Assembly: GCA_903813345.2 (NCBI GenBank)
Contig: CAIIXF020000006.1
Coordinates: 36,410,436 to 36,474,435, forward strand
Length of the DNA: 64,000 nucleotides
Source of the DNA: Owenia fusiformis
Taxonomy: Eukaryota; Annelida; Polychaeta; Sabellida; Oweniidae
Reading direction: 5' to 3'
Made by a program: the position numbers and the translations under genes. Under the pieces are notes generated by a model. The model had not been told where the DNA came from. It searched no databases and worked only from the letters and a program-made list of their open reading frames with translations. This document shows positions 39,301 through 49,900 of this stretch, piece after piece (position 1 is the first letter of the stretch; the number at the start of each line of letters is the position of its first letter).

Positions 39301-39779
39301 TAATGGCGGACCATAATGAATATTCAAAACATTTTGGTGAGTTTTCATGTTCGAATTGGAATATAGACCTCGGAGCTAATATCATTAAATACACCCCTTA
39401 GGGCTAGGCACATTTTTAAAGGATTTCGAACAGAAAATGTTTGTGCCTAGCCCTGAGGGTGTATTCGAAAACATTACCCCTGCTCTTCGGTCTATATTTC
39501 TTAAATAATATATGGAAAAATACCCTTTGCATTCGTTCGACTTCACTTCTCAAAAGAGAGCTTCGTCTTCACTCTTTCAATTTTCAATACTTATAAATTG
39601 ACAAAAGTAACTCTGACTGGGCGATAATTGGTTTAGAATGAGGCCTGCGAGTTTTAGAATTATCTAAAGACGCAGTTCCTGCCAAAATAATCACCTAAAT
39701 TCCACTTGACTAGAATAACTGGATATTATCAATTAAATAACTGTTCAATTCTCACCTTGGGCACCGGATTTAAAGCCAT
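36346..39779 (-). CDS. INTS5: Integrator complex subunit 5, N-terminal exons only
   Basis: Four exons join in phase on -: 39756-39779 (MALNPVPK), 38867-39077, 37841-37944 and 36346-36503, with donors GTGAG, GTAAGT, GTAAGT and GTAAGTAC. The 164 residues run without a stop. Segments such as LYLLRTVPSARHGVLEHL, PLHWAPIIST-WAIELLG and SLNEQLQFWMSCSATKFLM resemble in order the N-terminus of INTS5, a subunit of the nuclear Integrator complex that cleaves snRNA and paused transcripts. The match is from memory, not a search. The last donor is good, but I find no following exon between 36345 and the left edge, where the zinc-finger cluster lies on the other strand. The remaining ~80% of the protein is thus beyond a very long intron, or lost, or misplaced by assembly. 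Confidence 0.7.
36708..36933. mobile_element. 226-bp MITE, CAGGGCTCTC termini
   Basis: CAGGGCTCTCACCAGG at the left is mirrored by CCTGGCGAGAGCCCTG at the right. A related, longer and more decayed copy lies at 60651-60974. Confidence 0.75.
37085..37230 (+). repeat. tRNA-derived SINE fragment
   Basis: An A-box-like TGGCTCAGGGGTAGATC and a B-box-like GAGTTCGATTTAGG lie 40 bp apart in a tRNA-like layout without a complete acceptor stem. It sits in intron 3 of the INTS5 fragment. Confidence 0.5.
37970..38095. repeat. Dispersed repeat: CCATTTGTTACAGA / TGTCAC...GTGACA hairpin family
   Basis: A block with ATGCAAAATGACACTGCCTG and CCATTTGTTACAGA ends in a hairpin around TGTCACTGCTTTTGGTAGTG. Related copies or pieces occur at 8289-8350, 21973-22035, 34842-34930, 35798-35821, 36560-36705, 48005-48115, 49310-49480 (inverted) and 57940-58040 (inverted). 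It is one of the commonest repeats here. Confidence 0.7.
38470..38839. repeat. Two adjacent palindromes in INTS5 intron 2
   Basis: Arms around TGCCACTATCGTGGCATA (38470-38497) recur inverted at about 38556-38583. Next to them a 24-bp arm (38588-38611, TTATAACATACCTATGATGA...) recurs perfectly inverted at 38816-38839. Both look like fold-back MITEs without coding capacity. Confidence 0.75.
39360..39498. mobile_element. ~139-bp fold-back element in INTS5 intron 1
   Basis: The ends AATATAGACC and GGTCTATATT are inverted, as are inner arms around ACACCCCTTAGGGCTAGGCA and TGCCTAGCCCTGAGGGTGT. Confidence 0.75.
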
Positions 39780-41977
39780 GTATCAGGTTTTATTGAATCC
39801 CGGCAAAATTTTACAAACTCTTTCTGACGCCTAACGAGGCTCAGCTTTTGTGCTTAAAAAACTTCCGGTTGAAATCTTTTTGAAATTATCTGCTGCGTTT
39901 TTGGCATTTTTTCCACCGAAAAAAGTATTTGGAAGTTCTTAAAAAGGGATAGCATGTGAAAGTACAGCGTAGATCTTGCCTGACCCCAGAAACCGGAGTT
40001 TTATCCGACGGAACACTGACGCTCGGAACGAAGTGAAGGTGAATATTTTTGACATTCAAAATCATCTGATGATGAAAGTCAGTTTTCTTTTTCTTAAGTC
40101 CATATATTTTTTAATCCTAGGTCTACTAGAGGAGCTTAATATCATCGAAAACTATGTAGAATTTGAAAAATATATTTATATTTGCAATGTTGTTTTGATT
40201 TACTCGAGTCTCTAGCTTACAGCTAGACGAAACTTCATTGATTTCGTATGTACTGTGCTACACGCACCTACACGCACCTACACGCACCTAGAACTCATTT
40301 TTAATAAATTTTATAAATATTTTTAAGAATATTAATCATATTTAGGATGGAGCGTTGCTTGTCTGGATTTAGATATTTCAAAATTTCATTTCGGAGTTTT
40401 GACACATGGTGAAATTTTCTCGCTGTAGCTAAAAATGGCTTCCGGTTCTGGACGTGAATAACATTTGAAATTATTCTCGCTTAAAGAAATCAAATATAAC
40501 AATAGATTCAGACGGGGATGTGAGCTGATGTTCTTCAAATCTATACATAAAGGTATATTTCATATTATTATGCCATATTTACTGTGCGTGTGACACAATG
40601 ATTTACAATATTTATAATACTAAGGCAGCTCAATCTTCCTCCTCAAAGCCGGAATATAGAGAAGGCTTTGGACCGAAGTAAGTTTTGATGTGTCATACAG
40701 ACCATGAATGATGCATGTTCAGTTTTCAGGAGTAAATATCAATGTACATGTACATGTCAGTAGACCCTAGATCTAGACGTCTACCCGATTCCTCCTGTTG
40801 ATCTTCTACACAAAATCTTTGGGAAATTATTATTTTCTTTGACTGTAGAGTCAGTTTTAATTAATATACATTAGTATTATGTCATACCTCAAAAGATACG
40901 TAGGGGAAAGTGTCCTTATTATCGCATGATTGTCCTAAATAGCTAAAATATGCTTTGTACATCTTTTAAATCAGTGTTTATAACACCAGCTCAACACCAT
41001 TACTCCTGATCTTCATTATTTATTTAACGTATACATAAAAATATTGGGCGAGACTTGAGATAATGTATGCGGCGCCAGTCAAAATTGAAACTTCTGATTG
41101 GGTTCGAAGCCGAGATGCCCGGATATGACCCAGCAAAAGCCGGAATTCACGTGATTTTTCACGGAGAAGGGGCGGAGTTTAAGCGAGATCCATCGAGACT
41201 TCTCCATTTAAGGAAAGTGTCAGTCCGCTTATAACTCCGCCTTTTTGCCCTTAATGGAGAATGCCATTTTTGAAGGGGTCCTTCTTAGGGGAGATGTTCA
41301 TCGGTTTTTCCTAGAATTTGAACGTTTATGGAGTTATTTCAACCATTCTTTGTCAGTGTACACCTCTCGCCAATATTCATCTTAATAACCTATTGCCGAG
41401 TAATTTATTTTTTTGATTTGACAAAAATTCGATCAGAAACTACCTATTACGAAAAACTCCAGTGACATATTTTAGCTAGGCTTGGTCCAAGGGGCCCGTC
41501 TTAAGTGCGTGTTGAATTAAATGGAGCCCGGGTGTCGTAGTGATGAGTTTGAATTATGTCGATTATTCGATTGTTATATATAAATAAACATCGATCTTCG
41601 GCGAAGAAAAGTAAGAACAACATATATATCCGAGAAACATGTTGGTAAGTACAGTATTTCATTTATAATGGCAGAAAATCAAATTGAATCGAAATCGAAT
41701 TTTCAACTTTTTCAATTTTTTTTCGTTCGATTATTTTGATTTTTACATTCTATCTTCTTCGTCCTGCGGGACTATACTAGGCATAGGCCCGAAACATGTA
41801 TAACATTAAGTCAAATTCACTTATAGAACATGCTGTAAGCTTTATTTCTTTACATTTTTACGGGCCTATGCCTGGGCTATGACTCTAGGCCTAGACTACT
41901 AGATCTATAGGACTTAGACTAGCCTAAAGCTAGAGCCTTAGATCTAGCTCTTTCAGAGGCTGTGACTGATATGTTAG

Positions 41978-42765
41978 AACAGCCTTTAGAGCCCCCTATC
42001 AACCGCTTCAAAATTGTGTTAGTGTCCTCCTTGCGAAAATCGAAAAAAATTAAAAGGTGCTTCTGTGCCGAACAGCAAATTTCATTATACATTGAGAAGA
42101 TACTCTTTATCAAGAAACCAAAAATGGAAGTTTTAACGGAAAGACATGACGTACAAGTCAAAATCTCTGAATCTTGCTAGGTACATGACAGATAAAAAGA
42201 ATTTAAATCCTGATCGACAAAGAAGCGGCTAATAACTTACATATTTTCTCAACAAAAAGCACTGATGTAGCTCACATTGGGAGATAGTAGTAAGCACTTG
42301 AAGTTGATTTCAGTAGATCAGTTACACCTGTCATGATTTCAAGGAAAGACACAAAGTATCCGTCAAAAGAGAAAAGCTTACATAAATGCGAGCAAAATCT
42401 GTAGATTTATTATAGCTATTGACTTCTCGAATATGTTGAACGCACAACTCTAAACAATACTTGAAATTGAATTAAATTGACAAAATATGAGAAGACAGTC
42501 TAAAACCTAACTGGGAGAGCTGCCATTGTTTGCCCGGAAATCTTCAGAGATTTTGACTGGTACGTTGTGTCTTTCCATCAAAATTGCCATTTTGGTTTCT
42601 CGCTGGGTAATTCACAGATGAAGAGAAATCTTGATTGACAAAAATACAGCTGATAGCTAACAGCTTTTCTTAAACAGAAGATAAAGGAAGATATAAAGGA
42701 ACCTGTTATGATTTTGAAGCGGGTGATAGCCGATAGGGGGCATGTTAAGGCTGTAAGTAGAGGGT
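41978..42765. repeat. Long inverted repeat, ~200-bp arms
   Basis: The left arm (41978-42180) is similar to the reverse complement of 42535-42765; shared landmarks include CCCCCTATC, CCGCTTCAAAAT and GTCAAAATCTCTGAA. The spacer is about 350 bp. Translated, one stretch of each arm gives a related peptide (TERHDVQVKISES and MERHNVPVKISE), so it may derive from an old coding element; both arms are broken or unsupported as genes. Confidence 0.6.
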
Positions 42766-43077
42766 GTAGCAATAAATCTAACCCAAATAGAGTTTAACAC
42801 ATCTCAGTATAGGCAAAATTAAAATTCATTAAAGTCCCCGTCTAAAGTTTGAAAATATTTTTTTATCATTCATTTACTATTTGTCAGGACTTAAAAAGTG
42901 GTTTTAGAGATTTTTGAACAAAAAAGTATTTTTGAAAAAAAAGTTGTGAGCATTTCATTTCTCAAATATTCAAATTTCCCGCCATTTTTCAAAAAAAGTT
43001 GAAATTTCTTAATCATCAAATATTTCTTAATGCATTTCAAAAAAGATTATCTTTTTAACACCAATGCAAAGGTTGAA

Positions 43078-43662
43078 CAAAGGACACACTATTTCAATAA
43101 TAAAATGCCATATTTAATGGGCCACTTCAATGTTTTAACATATCAAAAATATTTTGAAACATTAGTGATGTCACTAAGGTACCAAAAACTTTTTGAAAAA
43201 AATTGAAATTTTTTTTTCGATGTCAATCTTTTTTAAATATGTTAGACTTTCATAAAAAACAATGTTGATTGTCTAACCAGGTTAAAAGGAAGAATAAATT
43301 ATGTTTTAGATATCATTGTACCATTGATTTCTATGAGAACTAAAATTTTGAAATGCATTTTTCTCAGAACCATTTTCATGCACTAATAAGTTCATTTCTC
43401 GCTTATTTATGAACCGATTTTCTTATTTTTTCGGCAAAAAACATGGGAGGATGAATGCTATGCATTGGTTTGAATTGTGGCTAATTAGAAGATATGAGTG
43501 ACCTCTAAAAGTTGGTTTTAAATAAATTCACAAATTTTGGAACAACAAGTCTATCAAAAACCACTTTTTGAAATTTAAAAAAAAAGTTTCACATATCACA
43601 CTTTGATAACATTGGGTAAGACTACAATATAAGCCAAAGTGGTTTAAACTTTATATGGGGCC
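43078..43662. repeat. Dispersed ~600-bp repeat, inverted copy
   Basis: Reverse complement of the segment at 9648-10240, roughly 80% alike by eye. Part of the same family, starting near CAAAGTTTGAAAATAT, recurs at 56430-56600 within MIGA intron 8. Confidence 0.65.
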
Positions 43663-43765
43663 TTTAAAGTTTCAACACTTTAGCATGTGTACATTTGCTG
43701 GCCTTCTAATATTTTGCCAATAGATTTGTTAGGCTTGATTGCAATATGAGTGTATGGTTTCAATG

Positions 43766-44091
43766 TACTGTACTCCCGATATTTTTCGCGTGCAATTTAG
43801 TTTCGTGCTTTTCGCGATTGTGTAAAAATCACGAAAATTAATAGTCGCGAATATCGCCAATTAAAGGCTGAGGTGCAACATGCCATTGACTAAGATCTAG
43901 AGATTGTAAATCTTATCCAAAGTATATGATATTGGGTAGGTGTAATTACTGTAGATAAGGTAAATTAATTTTGAGGATTCAGAGAATAATGGAAGTTAAA
44001 CCTTTGATATCCGCAAAATTTAATGGCCGCAAAATTGGTATTTCTCAAAATTCATGAAATGAAAACTCGCAAATTAACCGGTAGTACAGTA
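43766..44091. mobile_element. MITE, TACTGTACTCC family, second copy
   Basis: TACTGTACTCCCGATATTTT at the left and a right end finishing GGTAGTACAGTA are inverted, with TTCGCG blocks inside. Related to 19546-20025. Confidence 0.6.
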
Positions 44092-45290
44092 TTTGCATGT
44101 GGAATAATTATGATATTGAGAGCATTGATGAAACAAATGCAATGAACTGATTTGATTGGCCAAGGGAGCATTGGAATTTTGACCTGAAGTTCACATGATT
44201 GTTGCTATAGGCCTTATGATTTTTTGGAATTCCAGTAATACTATTAATGTCTATTATACTTATACAGTAAAACCTGTCTAATCCAAATGCCACCGCTACC
44301 AATTAAAAACATTCAGATTTAAACGTCTGATTTCGAGGTTTTTGCATCCGAAAGATTCTTGATTCTGAAAAAATATTAATGCATTTTCACTTAATATTAC
44401 TTGCATTGTAGGCGTTATGATTTTTTGGAATTCCAGTAATACTATTATACTTATACAGTAATATCTGTCTAATACTTATACAATAATATCTATCTAATCC
44501 AAATGCCACCATGACCAGTTAAAACACCATGACCAGTTAAAAAAACAACATTCAAATGTGGAGGTGATCGGATTTCGAGGTTTTTGCATTCGCAAGATTC
44601 TGCATTTTAAAAATATTTATGCATTTTCACTAAAAAGTATTAAGATTACTTTTGACCGCATAGCTTTATGACATTCCAAAATCCAAATCGAATGCTTGAA
44701 AGGTAAAACAGAAGTGTGCAATCAGAGATGATAGATACTATTGCATGAGTATATGAAGGCCATGTGTCAACTCTTCGATTGATAATACGCCTCGAAATAA
44801 ACACCCACTGGCTTGGGAAAGCTATTTTCCCTCTTAATAAATGCCTGTTCCCTTGGAAAAATGTTTTCAATTTCCCTCTTAGTCTTAATAAAAGCCTATG
44901 GCAAAATTTCAAAATTGCAAAATTGTGAAAGATAACAGCATCAAATATTAGTGGCAGTACAGTATTTGCATGTGAAATAATTATGATATATTAATATAAT
45001 AATCTAATAATTGATGAAACAATTTCAATGAACTGTTTTGATTAGCCAAGGCCATTGGAATTTGAACTAAAGTTGAGTATAATGTTATTGTATAAATTAA
45101 AAAAATAATTATAGAGACTTCTTACAAAGTTGGTCTTCATTTCAAATAGCTGAGAATATTTCCCAAAATAGATTGACTAGGCCTTCAGATTTTTTTGAAT
45201 TTCAGTATTACTTTTACTGATACAGTAAAACCTGTCTAATCCAAATGCCACCGTGCAGTTAAAAGCATTCAGATTGGGAGGTGTTCGTTA
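44085..45290. repeat. Local duplication with pogo-like TIR fragments
   Basis: The stretch at 44085-44320 (CAGTACAGTATTTGCATGTG, then CCTGTCTAATCCAAATGCC) recurs at 44950-45270, and the latter motif also near 44490. ACAGTAAAACCTGTCTAATC resembles inverted termini of pogo/Tigger-type transposons; a further right terminus is near 60205-60230. Confidence 0.5.
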
Positions 45291-45619
45291 TCACAATAGA
45301 TTATAATTATATCATTGATAATTTAGAGTTTATTCAAAGATGGCAGCAGCATTCTCAGAACCTGACAATCAGAATCTCATTAATCTTTTGTTCACGTTAG
45401 TTATTTAAACTTTATATTCATATATAGATGGCAGTTCTTAAATATATGATAGACACCAATAATTCAACATCATAATTTAACCTTTTCCATTAAACACCCT
45501 GTATCAAGCACAAAAACGTATTTACACCCTTTACTAAAATGGCAACCCCTCTATCACGCACATGTAATATATTTAAAAATATCACTTCATTTTTTAAATT
45601 ATCTATTTCCGCTTTTGTC

Positions 45620-46025
45620 ATGAATGCGATTGAACCAATTATCTAAGATACAGTTTTAAAGTACAAGGTGAAATTATCTGGAACAAAATTCCTAATACTA
45701 TTAAACTTAACAATAATATTCATAATCTAAAAAGTCTTTTTAAAGATGACACATTTTCAAAATACTGATTTTGATGTTCAGCAAACGTAAGGTGATTCCA
45801 TCCTCTTTATTGTACATTATTTTTTACCAATGTCTTTAATTCATGAGACAAATTATGGTTCACCCAGTGTCATGTTGTGTTAAACTTTCAAGCATTTGAA
45901 AATTTTAGATTAATTATTTTAAATGTGGTCAATTATATACCTATGTAGGTGTCACGACCACAAATATGTAAAAATGTTATTATGTTTTAATGAAATAAAT
46001 AAATAAAAATAAATAAATAAAAAAA
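45620..46025 (+). mobile_element. LINE 3' end remnant
   Basis: About 45660-45767 reads IIWNKIPNTIKLNNNIHNLK then SLFKDDTFSKY-stop, the usual C-terminal end of many LINE ORF2 proteins. A 3' untranslated stretch ends in an (AAAT)n tail at 45998-46024. Confidence 0.55.
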
Positions 46026-46911
46026 TTGTGCAAGAAATGAAATTCTTCTGACAAAGTTTGACCCCCTCCAAATAAAGACAGAAAAAGTTTATGTTGATAT
46101 TTTACACTAAAACTGATAGTAAAATGATTATAGCAAATGTCTACATTTATTATTAACAGTGAAATATATCCAGTATCATGAAATAACAATCAAAACACAA
46201 CTGTGCGATAATTAAGACCACCACATATGCGAGTCTAAAGGGTCTTGAAGTGTTGGCGTTAGAAGATTGAGAAATGTCAAACATGATTTAAATTTTAGAA
46301 GAAAGGTTGATCTTTTGTTTCATACCCTGCTCAAAGTAAGTTGAAGTTATCCTTTTTGAAACTGTCAGTAGATTTCCAGTGTACTTGTGTGATGATAGGA
46401 CCATTCCCCCTACTGTTGTTAGCTTTATCTCCAATACATATGTGTATAAGCATCTGTTGATAAAAGCACAAAATAGCCAAGCGTAAAGATAATGTCCAGT
46501 TTCGTCTATTTCCAGTGATCATGATGTATATTTCGGAGATCATACGTCTATTCATAGAATGTAACACTACTTCAGATGACGTCACACCAGAGATTACCAA
46601 GAAACACCATGACTTCTTGAAATCCCGTAGAAACAATAACCATAATTTGTTTAGGCTACGTGATCATTTGCTTTCATTGGCTGTTCGTTGTGATGTGTCA
46701 TACAGATGAATATCATCAGACATTGCCAGAATCTTGCCGGAAACTACCTATTAAAACTGAACATTATCTTTACTTTGGTTTTGTGTCCGGTGTACTCATT
46801 ATTTCATTGAGCCTACTATCAATGGGGACTGGACCTGGCTATGGGTCTGTGGAGCAAGATCACAGACTCCTTTCCTTCAATCTTCAAATGTTAATCTTTG
46901 TTTGCAGAATA

Positions 46912-49900
46912 ATGCCTCGACTTACGATTACCCCTGCTGGTAAAACTGCTATCATCGGTCTGTCATTGGCAGTGTTTGCAGTGGGACTACTAGCTGCCTA
47001 TTTGAGACGACGTAAAAATAAATGGCCAAGGAAGAAAGAACTGACAGATGTGAAAAGCAATGGCCAAGTTAGACCAACACCAAATATAGATCTAAGGGAT
47101 GGTAAGTTAGTAACAGTTTTGGCCATAAATAATTAGTCATAGATTTGCTTGAATGATATAAATGCCTCGTTTTCATACCCCTTAACAGTCAGTCCTCTAG
47201 AGGCAATACATAACATTAGTTATTTTGGAAAGATTTAATTTAATCCAAGATATGTATACCTCGGAAAATATGTGTATCTCTTAAGTAACACATATTTGCC
47301 AATGGATAAACCCAGTATGTGCCAAACCCTGAAGAAAGTGATACAGAAAAAGCCATGACAATCCTTCGCCAATATGTATATTTCAGCATAGTATTTTCTT
47401 AGAACCTCAGTAAGTGTCACTGTGGGATACACAAGAGTTGTTTAATAAGGGGGAGATATCAGGAGACACAGAGGGAGATATATGTCAGTATCTCCCACTC
47501 ACCTCAGATATCAATTATATTCCTGCATGTTATTTACCTATAACACTACTAAGTATAGGATACATACAAAATTTGTACTGGCATATTTTCAGGCACAAGT
47601 ACGATTCTTCATCACTGGAGTAGAAGTTCAACTCCACGTCTCCATACAACATCGTTATCTCGCTCTCAGTCTGGCTCGGTAATCTCGGCACTGGCGGCCA
47701 GTGATCAATCCTCGGATGCCACTCTCATGAATGAGGAATGTGACGTTAATGTTATCAGCCCATACCAGCTTGTCAATTTAGGTAAGTTTTACACTTTATT
47801 ACACATCTCAACTTTGGAAGCAAAAAGTCTGTAATAGAGCATTTTACACTATTCTCGTGAATTTCATCAGCAAATACCAGCTTATCTGACAAGTTTAAGC
47901 CTCAAACGCTACAAAGCAGCATGACATTTGATTCTCATTACCATGCCATTTAGGCCCGGGCATTTAGGCTAATTGAAATACGGAAAATTTATTCCATATT
48001 TTGTTATGTTACCACCAAAAAGTGGTGACATATTGCTATGTATGGTCTCCGTTTTTTCTTACGGTGGTTGGTGGTTGGCGATGGGCGTCTGTAACAAATT
48101 CTTACAACTTACAACTTCCAATAACTTAACTTTCACGTTTTCAGAAGTTCAAATCTGACTTTATTTGAAGATTTGACCTTCAATGATTTTTTCAAGGTCA
48201 AAAAAATGTCAAAAAGGTCTTTTTCAACTTGCTCACATCTGAATATAGATTTGAGTCAATGACATTCTCAAGGTTAAAAAGGTATTATTTCATCTTGCTT
48301 CAAATTGACCAATTTTTTTCAAAATCATCTCAAAGTTCTCAAAAGTTCAAATCTAACTTTAGATTTTAGATTTTAGAAATTAAAGATGTAGTGCAAATGT
48401 CTAATTTTCACATAAACTCTCTTCTAGTGATCAATTTATGTTGTATGGTGAACCTAGAAAACTTTGTTGAACCAAAAAAGCAGTTTTAGCCCAAAAATAT
48501 TTGCCATTTTGATGCAGTGGAAAACATGTGTTAGTATAAGTAATTGCATCTTATTAAATTGTCTTGGACCATGCTGACTGTACTGGTCTATGTTTCACCA
48601 TGCTGTTTATATTCACTCTTTTTTATCACACCATCGGTAGGATATAGTCGTCTTTATGATCGTTGTTGTGATCATTATCATGACCGCGTTTATATTTACT
48701 CTTACTGTTTTTGTTATGTAGGAATGGATTCACTTATAACTACAATGGACTACTGGAGTGAAGCTCTTGAAATGATGTCAGCTGGTAACCATGGCAACCA
48801 CTTAGATCCACTTTTCCCAAATGTAAGTAGCTGTAGTAACCAGATTGGTTTACCTGTTTGAAGCATTAGCTGTCAATCTCTGATGGGAGAGTACATACTA
48901 TACTTCCTTGTGTGAAATTTGGATCAATTAAATCTGGATTTATTCTGACTTGTTTGATCCATTTTTGTCTGGTTTTCTCATCAGTTAGGAATAAATACAG
49001 ATTTTTATTATCTCCGGCTTTATTATGCTCTGGCTGCACATCACTACCTTTACGTTTATCATAGGGTCCCGATATGACATCAGGGCATGTTCACTGGAAA
49101 ACTTTCTTTCCGGGTCGGTACATCCTTGGCCCAAGAGTAATTCATTGCATTACATTATGATCTGCTATGAAAGCAGTGAAGGACCGATCTTGAAGGATGG
49201 GGTCCGTAGGGGGCAGGGATTTATTCCCAGATCTAATATTGAAATCACAAGGATTCCAACAGTATAAAGCCTCAATGAATACTGGATTATTAGTTTCACC
49301 ATAAGTGGTGTAATATTGTTATTGTCTCCAACATTTTTGTGAACAGTGTTTGGCATTTGGTGTTCAGCTTTCAGTGTCTGCAACAAATGCTGTTTGGTGG
49401 TTGAGGTCTGTAACAAATGGTGTTTGGTGTTAGACATTTGTAACAAATGGCAGGTGGTGGCATTTTACATGTTAATGCCTTGTTGACTTATCTGTGTTAG
49501 CATTCTTATTTCAGGCTACATTACATGTCCCTGATGATATGGTTGAACATTTAGAAGACTTACTTGCTAAGGCACAAGGCATCAAAGAAGATTATGAAAG
49601 GCAAATGTTACATAGGGTGAGTCACATTAAAGATTATGAAAGGCAGATGTTACATAGGGTGAGTCACATTAAAGATTATGAAAGGCAAATGTTACATAGG
49701 GTGAGCCATATTAAAGATTATGAAAGGCAGATGTTACATAGGGTGAGTCACATTAAAGATTATGAAAGGCAAATGTTACATAGGGTGAGTCACTTCAAAG
49801 ATTATGATAGGCAAATGTTACATAGGGTGAGTCACATTAAAGATTATGAAAGGCAAATGTTACATAGGGTGAGTCACATTAAAGATTGTGAAAGGCAAAT

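Larger units (their letters stand above)
39780..46907. other. Non-coding region between divergent INTS5 and MIGA
   Basis: The two genes point away from each other, so promoters and 5' untranslated exons probably lie here; I cannot place them. ATGTTG followed by GTAAGT at 41646 is a possible 5' exon end, unsupported otherwise. The region holds a CACGCACCTA triplet repeat (40258-40290), CTAG-rich palindromic sequence (41760-41950), the inverted repeats and MITEs listed separately, and a LINE tail. Confidence 0.5.

Noticed and set aside
46660-46911. N-terminal extension of MIGA exon 1 upstream of ATG 46912
   Set aside because: The frame is open, but a pyrimidine-rich acceptor (TTTGCAG) ends at 46907, and the family starts shortly before the membrane helix as MPRLTITP does.
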